DNA of 64,000 nucleotides from Cranoglanis bouderius (lineage: Eukaryota; Chordata; Actinopteri; Siluriformes; Cranoglanididae), in NCBI GenBank assembly GCA_023630585.1, contig CM042548.1, positions 19,211,027 to 19,275,026 on the forward strand, in the 5' to 3' direction. Numbering within the stretch: the first letter of the stretch is position 1; each line of letters begins with the position of its first letter. Positions 23,400 through 37,295 of this stretch are shown one piece after another. Both the position numbers and the translations under genes were made by a program. The notes below the pieces were generated by a model. It ran no database searches. It saw only the letters and a program-made list of their open reading frames with translations, and was not told where the DNA came from.

Positions 23400-23735
23400 G
23401 GAGATGTTTATTTAACATTTAAGGAAGGAGTCTCCAGTGTCAGTGAATGGTCAGTGAAAAAACAAAACAAGAGGCTGGTAAGGGTGTAGCTGCTGTAATG
23501 TAAGTCATAACAGGAACTAACTTGCCTGAAGGACATTCCACAACATTACAGTGGTTAAAAAGTGCAACATGTCGTTCTTTAACAAATTAAGTATTGTAAT
23601 TGTTGCCAAAGTGCTGTGGTATAAGCGGAATAAAACACTTTGGGACGTTCTGTTATAGGAAAATGATCAACTTCAGGGTGTCCCACCAGAGCAGTGTGGA
23701 TTATTTTTCTATAACAGCATGCCCTGTTGGGTTTT
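23400..23735 (+). repeat. Dispersed repeat, direct copy of 18820-19225 family
   Basis: Same blocks as the minus-strand copy 4.2 kb upstream, ending near gttataggaaaatgatcaac at 23652. The long frame crossing it (23600-24208) is not a gene. Confidence 0.65.
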
Positions 23736-24874
23736 ATTCCTTACATCATGCATTATATTTTTTAAATGATCCCAAGACTGAATATTTGTGTCTGTTGATA
23801 AGAAAGCCTGGCATATTTGTCAGGTCATCTGTTTACCCCTGTTTTATCAGCATTGTGTATATAGTATGCATCACAGAAAATACCATCTTAATTAGATTGT
23901 TACAAAAAAACAAACAAACAACAAAAACATTCTTGTCATTCAAACACAAAGAATGTGTTTCTGCACAGTCACTATCTTTGTGCTGTTCCTCCGCAGAGCC
24001 CCACCTCACCTCCTCTGCATCCTTTTACCCCTCCTCCACACACACACACACAGAGACAGCCCCTGGTTCAAACCGTTCGCACAAACAGCCAGCAGCCTGT
24101 CTGACACATTTAAGTCTATGCCAGCAACAAAGGACTTTTTATATGTTCAATATGGCACAATTGAGGACGGATATGACCGTTTGTGTGTTTGCTGCATTAT
24201 ATAGCTGAGGTTGTGCATCATATAACTGAGGTTGTGTAGAGAGATGAATGGAGAGTCACCAGGGTGTGGCAGCGGACATCAGGTCCACTGAGATGGTCAG
24301 AGGAAATCTGTGTTGCTTCTGATTTTAGATTTAAATCAGTTCAATAATAATTAAGTGAACAGGTTTTTTATAGTAAGTGTTTGTTTCTTAGCTTTGTGCA
24401 GTGCTGGGGCAAGGTGAAGTGAAAGACAGACGAGGTGATAGAGGCAGCTTCTCGCCTTCGGTGCTGCAGACACAAATCTGTGTGCCAGACTATCTCAGTC
24501 GACCGTGTGCAGAATCACACATCATCGCTCTCACACCATTTAGAGGAAGAAGTCCACAATGGTCCAATTATGATGAGAGCTGTACTGTTCAGATTGAACA
24601 GGTTTACCATATTTATCCTAAACACATTTGTACAATTATTTTTAAGCTTGTTAAATATGTTAAAGATTACCGTTCAATATTTAGATTACAGCATAGCCAC
24701 CTCACACCTCCAGAGTTCCTGTTTCAATTCTAAACTCGTGTTACTGTCTATATGGAGTTTCTCATGTTCTCCTTGTGTCTGTATGGGTTTTCTTCAGGTT
24801 CTCTGGTTTCCTCCTACCTCACAAAAACATGCCAGTAGGTCAAAAGGCTACTCTAATTCTCCCCTAGATGTGAG

Positions 24875-24878
<4 letters not shown>

Positions 24879-24948
<70 letters not shown>
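24879..24948. repeat. GT microsatellite
   Basis: About 35 GT units inside a fish repeat piece (24715-25060). Confidence 0.95.
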
Positions 24949-24952
<4 letters not shown>

Positions 24953-25797
24953 GTGTCCTGCAATGATCTGATGTCCCATTCAGGGCGTGTCTCCACCTTG
25001 TGACCAGTGTTCCCATGACTGGGTCCCTGACCAAGATAAAGTGGTTACTGAAAAAATAACAGATTGAATGAATATTTAGATCATGTCATGACATTTTCTT
25101 GATCCTTTAGGCTATATTAAGGGGTGATGTGTGAAACTAAAGACACTTCACTTTATAGTTACTCATCCAAAGACATATTATTCATTAACTGCGCCCAAAT
25201 TAAGGTATATAGATATGAGAGTGAGCAGTGCAAATCTGAGACATCTCGGGAGTTTAAGGGGTTAATAGTGATCATAGCTATAAGGTGAAATTTAGGACGT
25301 GAAATTTCTCTATCCAGTGCCTCAAAACAGAGTTGTCTTTTTTTAATCAAGAAGATGTGGTTCCGCAGATATGTAGCAGTACTGATGTCATTTCCCAAAG
25401 TGCTATCCAGCAGCTGTGTATGGCATGACATCATCTCTCCAACTGGAATTGCTATCAGCAAATGGCAGATAGAGCCGTTTTATTTTAATATTCAATCCAA
25501 GAACGTGACAGCACCTACAATGTGATAGCATTTTTTTTTTTTTTTTTTTTTTAGTTTGAAATTTTTATTGCACTACAGCTGTGGAAAGTATGTTGTATGC
25601 TGACCAGTTCTTGATTTTGTGATTTGTCTGGCTTGTTGACAAGCTTAAATCCCTTTTGCAAATCTCAGCTGCAAGTGATTATTCACGGAAAACGGTTGCA
25701 ATAGGACTGGAATTTTCTGAATAATTCTTCAGATGAGCAGACTGTGCTTCGCTGTACGACAACAATAGAGTGAGACTGTAAATATCAGTGAATTTTG

Positions 25798-25799
<2 letters not shown>

Positions 25800-25882
<83 letters not shown>

Positions 25883-25925
25883 TGTGTCTGTGTGTCTGTG
25901 TGTGTGTGTGTGTCTGTGTGTGTGT
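25800..25925. repeat. TA and GT compound microsatellite
   Basis: About 38 TA units followed by interrupted GT units to about 25925. Confidence 0.95.
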
Positions 25926-26789
25926 TGGAGGGCTGGTAGTCATGGTGACTCGGCCAAGTGTGCAAGCCGCTCCCTGCTCTGGACAGCTCAGCTTTGTCTG
26001 GATGAGGTCATGTGGTTGCTCATGGGCCCCTCCCCTCCACCCTCACGAATTCGAGCTATTGGCTGACTCAACAGAGCTTCCTCTATTTAATAAACGGTGG
26101 ATGCTGAGAAACACACCCACTGGGACAGATTCACACTGCTGCCATGCCCTGTCTAAGCCTTAAAGGGAAACACAATGGAATATCAATGATTTGTTCCTGT
26201 GATTCTGTTCTTCCATTTGTTTATCCCCATAATCTCACATTATTTGAAATGCAGAAATACCTGATCAGTGGAACATATTTTTTTTCCATACAGATTATTG
26301 CCAGATTATTCCTCATGTCACTTTGCAGAGTGAATCTCTTATCTCTTCTGGAATTTCATCTCATTTGTGAGTCTGACGGTATGAGCTTTACCCACTGTCG
26401 CAATCCTCTTCATCCATTATTTCTTTATCAGGCATCACCTATTCAATATGGTATTATTCGATTTGGGACTCGACCCAAGTGATCGTGCATCATCAGTGTG
26501 CTGCTATTTGCACATACAGTATGCATGAGTGAAACTACCATTGTTTTTGTTTTTTTCTGCCGTTTCTGCCGTTTTGTGCTATTTGCGTGCAATTCCATGC
26601 AGTTTCTTTTGTGGTGTTGCAGTTGTGCATGGAAAGAGGAGCGCTTGTGTCACGCTTTTAAGGGTCAGGAATTTAAAGTTCGCAAGAAATCAGTGGGAAG
26701 TAACCTTAAGCCTTTTCCCTGCATTCGGTCTGATGGCTCTGTTTGGCTTCTTGTTATTTAAGTATGAAGCCTGTACTGAAAAACATTGG

Positions 26790-27225
26790 CTGTAAATTTT
26801 ACTGTAAAATTTACAGTAAACAACTGTAAAACATATGTACAGTAGTATCTTAGATAGTATAAAATAACACATAATCCAGTGCATTTATTCATTTGTCTGA
26901 TGCTTTAAAAAAAAAAAAAAAAGGTGGCTTGTTGCAGGGTACAACTGAGCTGAAGGTTAAAGGTCTTGCTCAAGGACCCACCCATGGGAGTTTGGCAGTG
27001 GTGTGATTTAAACACCCGGCCTTCTGACCTTCTGATCAACGCCTTAACCAATGGGCCACTACAGCTAGCCCAACTAACTTGCATTGATTCAAACACTGAA
27101 TTAACTCACAATGTACTGAATTATGTGTTACATTATACTAAGATATTACAGTACATTACTGTAAATTTTACTCCTTTACTGCTGCCATTACATTATTGTA
27201 AAATTTACAGGAAATTTATTTTTTT
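26790..27225. mobile_element. Foldback-type MITE carrying a nested SINE-like insertion
   Basis: Left end ctgtaaattttactgtaaaatttacagt and a right end that, reversed, reads cctgtaaattttacaat flank a middle of unrelated sequence at about 26905-27080. The ends are inverted and repeat the TGTAAATTTTAC motif. Target duplication not resolved. Confidence 0.5.
26923..27078 (-). repeat. tRNA-like SINE fragment
   Basis: On the minus strand it starts GTAGTGGCCCATTGGTTAAGG, like a tRNA A box, and has a B-box-like GGTGTTTAAATCAC about 30 bases on, then 'gtccttgagcaagaccttta-ac'. No intact tRNA fold is claimed. The poly-A run on its left does not fit a normal tail for this strand. Confidence 0.5.
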
Positions 27226-27719
27226 TAAACTGCCTTAACAGCATTGAGCCTGAAAACAGTTTTGTGCAGTGCTGTGTGGTGCAATAGTAATATCGGCTTC
27301 ACTATTGTATTATATTTTTCCCAGGAATAGAGGCCTATAGTGCATAACCTTATTGGTTTGTCACACTTAAGGTCATTTAGTATTTTCTTTTTGTTGTTGT
27401 GTCTACATGCAGCATGTAAAATCGTATTCTTCTAGTATTTAGAGCATTGATTGGAAAGTGATCGACAAATTCAGTTGACTATATTTGGCTAAAACTGGAT
27501 TTTACCACTTTGTGTCAGACATTGTACAGTTGTACAGAAGTCTGATGAAAAACTATAATGTCAGCCTTTTTGCCAAAGCAAATGCATCTCAATCAAAATT
27601 CAGAGAATTCAAACAGTGACACACTGATAAACGTTGGTGAGCCGGGGTTGATTTAACAATCTTTTGCATATCAGGCCTGTTATTGCACAGACCTTTGCAC
27701 ATTAGTCACTTATACAGAT

Positions 27720-28180
27720 GAACTTTTATAAGATGGATCACCACGAGTCGGCAGAACATCTTGAATGTGCCTTGCCACAAATTCAGCAAGTCTCTGAAAC
27801 TGTACTGGAGGGATGATCACCATTCTTCCAAAAGATATTCTCTCAATTGGTGTTTTGATGATGGTGTTTGAGATGTATATAACATCTTGATCTAAAATCT
27901 CATGTATATATTCTTTTGGGAGTTGAGATCTGGTGAATATGATTTAGATTTAGATTTACACTATTCTCATCCTTATTAAAGCATTCCGTGAGTCCTCGTG
28001 CCTTGTGGATGGAGGCGCAGTCATCCTGGAAGAGACTACTCCCATCAGGATAGAAATGTTTCATCTTAAGGTAAAGTTGATCAGTCAGAAGGATTTGGTA
28101 TTGATTTGCAGTAAAGCTTCTCTTTAAGGAGACAAGTGGACACAAAGCATAGCCACCATTTTTTCCTTTAATTTGTCACC
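27720..28180. repeat. Probable dispersed repeat
   Basis: The stretch with 'gccttgccacaaattcagcaa' and 'gtcatcctggaagagactactcccatcag' looks like a decayed transposon of a type frequent in fish, but has no visible ends. Called only from style. Confidence 0.3.
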
Positions 28181-30078
28181 CATTTGTATTTGGACCTTAA
28201 GCCCTCTCAGCTCTACTGTATAGAGCCTGATTCTGGACTAAGTGGTTGTACACTGATAGCTGAGATTTAAAAAATCAATACACATCACAGTCCTCAGGCC
28301 ACACCCTGCCTTAGAGCTGTGTATCAAGCATAGGGCATTAGTGCACACTTATCTCTTGAATCATGTTTAAAAGTGGCGAGTCGGTCTCAAAACATCCCGT
28401 CGCTCATTACTTTCTCTCCTTGTGTTTTTTTGGCTGTGCGATTCTGACCTACTGATGGGGTCAAGGTTCTGATTACCGTATGCTGATGCAGCCTCTAGCC
28501 TTTCAGCTGCTGCCCAGCTGACTTTAGCAGATGGCCGTGAAGTCATATTAAACAGTTCACACTTGCTATTCTACTGTTTTATTTCTACTATTTTACTGCT
28601 ATTCTGCTTATATTCTACTATTTGCTATTCTACTATTTTAGAATAATAATAATAATTAAAAAAATAACGCTATAAAACAATGCATATGGAATCATGCGGT
28701 GATCAAGATAAGTGTTAATTGAAAGCTATTTTATATTTTAAATTCTTAGCAGTATTCAGGAAGAAGCTTTGGAGATTTTTGGTATCTTCTCAACCAACAT
28801 CATAACAGAGTTTCATCCAGGAGGCTTTTCAAGTTACCTGTGATGGGCAGATAATTTGTTGGCTGCTGCTCATAATTTCTAAATGTTAAAATAAAAAATT
28901 AAAACAATTTAATTTGAAGTAAAAACTACTTGTTTTAAGTAAAAAAAAAACAAAACCTACTGATTTAAAATACATTTTGAATCAGAAAATGCATAGATAT
29001 TAGCTTCTAGTTATTAGGGATACATCAATACGGGTGAGTGCGCATGTTTTGGTATTCATCGGTACTCATACTACAAAGAAAACTTTGAGCAAGCTAAGCT
29101 CAGTTCAGTGCACCATCACTCCAGGTTCAAGATTCTAGCTGTACGTTAGCCATGCTATAAAAAATATTATGCTAAATATTGTGGCAGGAAGAGTACTTAG
29201 CAGTTTACAGGCAGCACACATCTTGAGAGAGCAGCACAGAGAAATCAATGACTGGACCTACAGGAAGGTGTTTCAGTCAGTGACGTTTGGCTGTGATGGT
29301 TAATGTTGCAGGCTTCAGGGCTGGAAGACTCCTAACCCAGCAGTAAAGGTCTGTCTCATGCACATATTTCCAAGGCCGCCCTTTCCTGTGTCTCAGTAGA
29401 GGGGCATGAGAGGAATGTCTCTTTCAGTGTTTGTTTGTCTCTCTGTCTTCCCTTTTTTGTCTTGGAGAGTGACACCTTGTCTAACGTCTGCTATGTGCAA
29501 CACTTAAGCACATAATTACAGCCAAGTAACAACCGGATCGAAAGTGCCCCTGAAATTCAAATGGGTATTTCGGAGCTTTTTGGACCTTTTCCCTTAGTAT
29601 TATGAACACCAATATGGTACTATATCTGGAAAGAAAGAAAGAAAAAATTAGTTTTGTAGATCCTGTTATTGTACCAGTTATGACTGGATCTGGCTCTACA
29701 CTGCATCTATGCTTGCTCATCCTAGAAAAAGGTATATACCACTCAGATGTGTAAGTCAAAAGTTCGCTCAGTAAGCTACTGTCAGGTTTGTTTACATTCG
29801 GCGGTCATGTGGCATCTTTTGAACTCTGTTTGCTGTTCTGTAACTCAGTCAAGCACTTCAACACTTCTGACAGTGAAGTCACTCAAGCACTTCTGTCCAC
29901 ACCCCTTAGTGACAGAGGAAGACCACAAGCCATTGGGACCATCAGCGCTTGCTCCCATGGAGATGTACTAAATATGTAGGCAAAATGTACAGCCATTGCT
30001 GAGATATCACATCACATCCTGTTTTCAGTAGCCCTCCATGTTGCACATTATGTTTTCTTAACCTTATGCTGCTAAATA

Positions 30079-30945
30079 TTAGGCATGACACGATACACTA
30101 AAGCCATGATACGAGGCGTATCCCCATAGAGGACCCGCAAGACTATATTGACACAAATAAATTATTACATTTCAATAAATTTATTTTGTAATGAGAACAA
30201 ATTCTGCAATACCGCTGTACCACTGCAATATCAATACATAATATTTTTGCCCTATTATTAACATGTTTATAATATTTAGAGTCTTAAATGTATTTTAAGG
30301 CAACATATTTAAAATGGAAACATTGTTTGATGGTAGATTGTGATTAGGCCAAATAACAAATTTGTGTCCTCACTGCTCCTACTGCTATCTGACACCCACC
30401 TGAAATGCACAAGCGTGTCACACTTAACAATATAATTATACAGATGAGGAAAAACAATCATGATTTTATATTGTATATTTCTCATCCCTCTGAAATTAAT
30501 TTCTGTTTACGCCACTACCAGGACAACACACGATGTGCTTCTGAATCATTTTAGCAGCACACAGGAGTTAATTTTAACCCACGTTTCAGACCGCGGTTAA
30601 GCCAGCAGCAATAGAAACCGAAGTGCACGTACTATATCCTACTCTTTATGGTAACTACCCTTCGGTTGGTTATGCTAGTCACATGCTGTGAATTTTAGAT
30701 AGTGTGAGCTTCCTCGTGATTAGTTTAAGTAAGCATGCTTTGAGGCAGTTAGGTTCCCACCTGTAAGCTTTATGCTCTGTATGCTACTTCTTCTGGTGCT
30801 GCCACCTAGTGTTTAAGAAGAGGTAGGGCTCATAATGAATATTAAACAGAAATATTGCATACACCTCAGAGAAACAAAATTTGTCTCGCCCGTATTTTTA
30901 TATTGCGATATTCAAGACAATATACTGTTTCATGCCTATTAAATA
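30079..30945. mobile_element. Possible hAT-type element
   Basis: Left ttaggcatgacacgata and right tactgtttcatgcctat are roughly inverted over the core AGGCATGA. The interior repeats tatcgcaat-like stretches. No 8-bp target duplication was found, so confidence is low. Confidence 0.35.
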
Positions 30946-32554
30946 TATGTGAAAAGTTTGATGTCAAATTGTAAATGCATTGTTGAAATATCCCCTCATA
31001 TCTCAGCAAGAGAAGGGGAAAAAACAACAATAAGAATAATAAGAAAACAATAATATTAATAAGAAAACATACAGTCCTAATAGGGTGCATACGCACCTTC
31101 AGTGCTTGGCCCCCTAAATGCAACAATAGACAGCATGAGGTAAGAAGCCCTTTCATGGGCACTTTAAATTGATTTCTAAGAATTTTAAAGGACCTCATTT
31201 TTATCTGAACATCTTCACGACGTTTGCTTTTCTGCAGGAGCTCTCTGCTGTTGCTCCTTTGGCAAAAAGATACACTCGTCTTTCTGTCTGACTTTATTTT
31301 TGGCTAGGCAGTGTGACAGTAGCAGCAGTAACTGAACCCTGATTTCAGGATGAGATGAACTACTTCATTCTGATTTTGTTCCTGGTTTTGTTTTAGATTC
31401 TGTATTAGTTGCTTTTTTGTAGTATTGTGTTCATATGCATGACTTTTTTTTTATTAATCTCAAACTAAAAAAGTTCTCCTTGTTGACTGAAGGACAGTTT
31501 CTATTTGCAAAGGGTTGCAGGATTTCATTTCTTTGCCAAGATCATGCACTTTGATTGGTCGCAAAATGTTCCTTGTGAATAGAACAGGTCAGATAAGTGC
31601 AGATATTACTTCACACCTTCTTCTCAATAGTGACAGTCTTCATGTCTGCTGATATTAACATGAAATAGATTTGAATACCTGAAATCCCTTTGGCATGCAT
31701 CTTCACGGGAAGGCTTTCAACACAAAATAGACAGAAGGGGTTATTTTTTTCTGCACGAGTCAGGTGATAAAAACAAAACACACCACTGGGTCTAATCAGG
31801 GCTATAAAAACAGGGCAAAAAAAAAGTATAGAGAACCTTTCATCAAAATACTGACCACAAATATAAATCCAGACAAGTCTGCCAGTGTCTCTTCTCTTTA
31901 CAGAAAGAAGGTCAGTGCTGTTATTCTCTCCAGGGGGATCCCAAAATATAAATATAAAGTAATTAAAATCAAAATAGATATAGCTATAGGTCAGTCAGAT
32001 ATCCACTGCAAAATAATGAACAAAACATGAATTTTAAATACTTCCCTATTTCTTTCAATAGGTCACAGTGATAAACATCCCTTTTGAAAAACCCACCATA
32101 ATCATCTATGAGGATTTGTAAATACCACAAAACCTAGAGTGCATGCTATAAGGTTGGTGGGATTCCACTGAACTGGCATAGTTACCTTATAGTGGGCATG
32201 ACACGAGACCCATGATTCGCTTCAGAGGCTAATTATAGTCAAACATTACCCTCCATAAAGCAACACCAACTGCCTCTCCAAATCAGTGGCTGTCTCTGTG
32301 CCCCATTACAGCACTGAACTCGTCCTCTGGCTGCAGACAAGCTAGGATGAAGAAAATGACTTATTTTTAAACTTGACCTAAAAGAGAATGCAGTGAATGA
32401 AGAAGATACAATAGTACTTTGATTTCACCGTGTTTTAGTCATAAACATTGCTAAGGAGACAATATCAGGTTCAGCTCCTGTCAGTTGCGAACAAGAATCA
32501 GAGGCTACATTGAGCACTGGCACACCAAACCTGGAGAGTTGACGATTTGAAAAA

Positions 32555-32800
32555 GACCAGGTGATGTTTTACCGATCTTCAGCTGTCCGGTGTAGGTGAG
32601 CCTGTGTCAACTGTAGCGTCAGAGTCCTGTTCTTGGCTGACAGGAGTGGAACCCAGCGTGGTCTTCTGCTGTTGTAGCCCATCCGCCTCAAGGTTCAATG
32701 TATTATGTGTTCAGAGATGCTTTTCTGCTCACCATTGTTGTAAAGAGTGGTTATTTGAGTTAGCCTTCCTGTCAGCTCTAACCAGTCTGGGAATTCTCCT
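32555..32800 (+). repeat. Dispersed repeat, copy 2
   Basis: Direct-orientation copy of the 11690-11925 family; it continues to about 32960 with sequence not seen in copy 1. Confidence 0.65.
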
Positions 32801-33164
32801 CTGACCTCTCTCATCAACCAGACATTTCCGCTTGCAGAACTAACGCATTTAGTTTCTCTCCATCCTGTGTAAACACTAGAGGCTGTTGTGTGTGAAAATC
32901 CCAGGAGATTTCAGCAGTTTATGAAATACTCAAGCCAGCACCAACAACCATGCCACGCTCAAAGTCACGGAGATCGTATTGTTTCCTATTCTGGTGTTTG
33001 ATATGAACATTAACTGAAGCTCTTGTAGCTGCATGATTTTATGCATTGCGCTCAAGCCACATGATTGGCTGATTGGATAACTGGGAATGAGCAGATATAG
33101 AGATGTTTGCAGAGAAACAGAATATTTTGGACAAATGTTCTCCATCAGCTGTGCAATGATGTGT

Positions 33165-33490
33165 ATATATACACAGTACTGTGCAAAAGTTTGAGATATT
33201 ATAGATTTTTTATTTTATGACGTCTACATTATCAAGTCAGTACAAAAAACATTTTAGATTCCCAAACATTAGTTTTCTAGCACAAAATGTTACAGATTTG
33301 TTATTTGTTATTAATGTTATTTCATTAAAAAAAGCAGCATATTACGTAAGAGACCACTTTTCAGACAAAAAATACAATGAAGGCTGCTGGGTTTTGCTGC
33401 AAAAATAAGAAGCGAGTTCGAAAGTCAAAGTCTCCAGAAGAACTGTGTCTGGTTCTGCAAGATGCTCAATAAAACTTACCAGCTCATTTC
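33165..33490. mobile_element. DNA transposon end fragment
   Basis: Begins with cagtactgtgcaaaagtttgag, the typical end of a group of fish Tc1-like elements. It carries about 300 bases of interior and no visible second end. Confidence 0.4.
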
Positions 33491-34769
33491 CTTATAAAAC
33501 TGCACTAATTGTTCCAGAGAATATATATGAAATATATAATTTCATTGTTATCCCATTATTACAACATTCATGTCACATTTATGGTTTTAAAATGAGTCAT
33601 TAAAGCCAACCTTCTGTCTTTCACCACTTTGTACACTTCAGTGTGTCTTGAACTTGTGAGCCAGTTTTCTTTTGGCACTTGATATAACAGACCTGGACAG
33701 AGCAGTCAGGCCCCAACAGCGATACTGCAGACAGCAACTCAGAAGAGCTACAGATTATGTGTCACTGGAAACTCGTTTACTCATTTCACTCTCTATTGGT
33801 TTCTGTTCATTAAACTTTTTTTTTCTTTTTCTTTTCTTTTTTTTAATGCACAGTTGCATTTATTGGTTCCCATCGCCTGGGATCAAACTCATTGCATCAT
33901 GAATCATGTCTGTATTACCAAGTTAACATCTGCAGTGTAGAGGAGTCTAAAACCTAATAAGAATTAATTAATACATTTTGTATTCTTATACCTTTTTTTT
34001 CTTAGGCAGAAATTGCTTCATGTGTAAATTGTCAACGCCATGCAACTTTTTTTTACCCCTACTTTTTTCTTTTTCTTTTTTGGAATGATTTTCTGCTTCC
34101 CATGTCTTCCATTATAAACAGCTGGGAAGTTTCTATTCTCTTCTCCCCCCCCCCCCCCTTTTTTTTTTTTTTTGGATAGAACAACTTGTTTACTGCGCAC
34201 CACACATAAGGTCATGTTACCAAATAGTGTCAGATTTCTGTTACAAAGAAATGAAGAGAAATTAAAACTGAGAATTTTTTCCCCCCAGTATCTGCACTGT
34301 GTTATTGAGGAGTATATTTGACTACTCTCTCTGAGGAATTGAAGGATGCATTGGGGGAAGGAATATGCTGGCAGGCTAAAGTAGGGGCAGATAGTGGTCT
34401 GGAAGCCAAACTGGCCCACTTTACTATGGGGGTGTATTGATGAGATCCTGAGTAGCAGTGTTAGGGTATGGAAACTTGTGTGTTGTTGACCTGACATAAC
34501 CTAGATCTTGCACATTATCACAGGACACAAACTGTCTTAATACTATCGCCATCATGTTTCTAGTGTTTCATATAACTCGGCTACTATTGGCTCAGGATCG
34601 GGTATCAGCCTATAATCAGAGCTCTCATAATGGAATAATTGTATAAATGAAAACAGATTGGGATCTGTGCATCATTACACACAAAATAAAACTATTTGGT
34701 TTATTTGGCCAGTGAAAGTGGACATTTTCCCTTGATTATATAAGAACAATTGTTATAATGGAAATCAGT

Positions 34770-35083
34770 TCTTTATAGGCAGTTTGCAACCATACCATAC
34801 TACACCTGTATATTTGCCCTTTAATATAGAACATCTGTATATTTTGCCCATACTTCATCTGTATATTTACTGTATATTAATGCTAATTTATCCCCACCTC
34901 TTACACTGCTAATTTATTTATTCCCACCTGTTACATTGCCCTTATCTGTACATAACTGCACATACTGTATATATTGCACTTGCTGCTCTTGCACTTCTGA
35001 TTGGATGCTAAACTGCATTTTATTACCTTGTATTTATACATGTGTAATGACAATAAAGTTGAATCTAATCTAATCTAATACCC
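34770..35083 (+). mobile_element. L2 LINE 3' end
   Basis: The 3' untranslated part runs to aataaagttgaatctaatctaatctaat, an L2 tail with short ATCTA repeats. It matches, in reverse, the tail of the minus-strand copy at 53323. 5'-truncated; no coding part left. Confidence 0.75.
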
Positions 35084-37295
35084 TGTCAACCAACAAAATT
35101 TTGGGGGGAGGGGGGTTTAGTTTTGAGTCCAACACAAGAATTTGTGGCGGAAAATCATTTCAAAGCAGTCTTGATTGCATTAGCGGTTTCTTTTGTAGAG
35201 CGACAGATTGAGAATAGAGGAAGTTCTCATCAGAGCTGTGGCTCAGTTCCATGTGTTATATAACAGCCATATTGCAAGTTTTTAGGAGTGATTTGTATGG
35301 CTGGAGAAGATACAACTATACTTATTTAATTTTATGTCAAATGTAAGCTATCTGATGGAATAGCTACCTTGTTTCCAGCCAAGTCAAGGACAGTTGCAAT
35401 TAGCTGTCACCTATAGTGTACATAAATACATATTTAATACCCAGAAACTAAGTCAGGCAACCTAAAATTGAATTAATGAAAAATGTTAATCTGCTTTTTT
35501 TGTTCCCTCGAGACTAATAGTGTCTATAGCTGGAATGCTAAGCCAATGTGAACAGCAGATTTGGTTGGCTTTGTTTTCAGTCCCACCCTTTTTGCAACGC
35601 AAATTTTAAGTGCGTCCAGTCCCGCTCACTGGGAGGCTTACCTGAATGCAACATTCCCACCTGTTGGGCATAATGTGAACTACAGTAGAGAACATGCTTA
35701 TTATTACTTTTAAGTTAAATGACAGACATTTTGACAGCTACTCAAATATTCCTCATTTGGAAAAGCCAATTAGTTGATTAGTGATATCTCAAAATGGTGG
35801 CTGTTTAGCGGCAGCTACCCTGAAGCTAGACAATTTTCCACAAACAAAGCATGTGTGGAATGCAGGTAAGAGAGATTAGAAGAGAGTGTTTATGGATTTA
35901 TTGGCTATAATGTGGTTATGATTACTGTCTAGTTAGGTAAATCAGCTTTATCATTATCCTATAATCAGATAATCAAGAGCTGACATGCTTACTGTCACAT
36001 AGTCACCTTTAAACCAGCTCTTAGGTGTTAGCATGGAATGTATGGCAGAGGTTGACCTGGAATTTATGAGTACTAGTGTGATTTAAGATGGAAAGACACT
36101 AGAGTAGAATGTTTAAAAAAACCAAAAAAAAAAAACAAACAAAAAAAAAACAACTGTGATGTTTTATTCCTCAAGGGGGCAGGATTCTCCCAGGAGTGTA
36201 ATTGCTTATGTCTTTGAGGCCCTTATTAGAAATGAACATCTGTGTCCAAATAGTCCCTAGGCTACTGTGTGTAATCATGTAAATCATTTAAATGTACTGT
36301 ACGTTTACTGTATGTCCATGTGGGTTGATATCATATTGATCATGTAGCCAGTTATGTTATATTTTGGACTTTATGCAATGGACACCCAGATTACACTTAC
36401 ATTAAACCTCATTTTACTTAAATGAAATAATGCAGAATTTCTTGCCAAAATATGATCGGATTTGCACTCCTTCTCACTAATGCTAAGGTTGTGCACATAA
36501 ATATGACTTAATGTCGCACTGATAAGGATGAAATTGCTCTAATCTGTTTTTGATAAACACCATAAGGGTGTGTCATAAGGGTATAATCGTTATTAATTTT
36601 CCACACAGGCCTCTGCAGACATAACACCAATAACACCACCACAGAAGGCTGTAATATGCCAATGAGGCATGGAAGTTTTATTATTTTATCATCATCATGA
36701 CCTGACTTCTAATCACAGATGCCTTATCACAGACACTAACCACACACATGAATCTACAATTTCCCTGATCACATCATCACGAAATAGGAAGCAACATGAC
36801 AAGTTGAAGCAATCACATTACTCAGCATGCAACGCTGAGAGCGAATGTCTTCCACTCCTGTTGTTATCTATACTATGGCTCTCTGGGCTTCTCCCAGGCT
36901 CAAAAACAGCTTTCACACTCCAAAATGTCCAAAATGTGCTGAAAAGTCTGTCAACTCCTATTTTTGACCAGTTTTTAAAAGGTTCACACTGGACCAGGCA
37001 GCAGGTCACTCTCATACCTTTCACACCCTCCTTTACCACAGAGTAAACATTCTCCATGCGGTGGGGCTGCTCAGTCACTCAGTCAGTCACGCAGTGACGC
37101 TGGAAAACCTGACTGAACTCGTTCGGCATTGAGTGCGTTAAAAGAGAGAGAGAGAGAGTGCAAGAAGGAGGGAGTATTTGCTTCTTTAGAGGCATTTAGG
37201 CAGTTTAGGAGTCACTCCCTCAGCTACACATGTTCTCCACAGCAGGAATATGAGACATGCATGGAGATCTGAGAGTGGCCGAGTCGCCTGGCGTC

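Noticed and set aside
23600..24208. Longest plus-strand frame outside exons (202 aa)
   Set aside because: Crosses a dispersed repeat and shows no domain, codon pattern or splice support.
25795..26163. Frame of 122 aa with YIYIYI repeats, and similar ones at 16250, 46451, 53590 and 57847
   Set aside because: Translation of TA microsatellites.
34018..34497. Minus-strand frame of 159 aa
   Set aside because: Contains poly-lysine and poly-glycine from T and C runs; no family resemblance.
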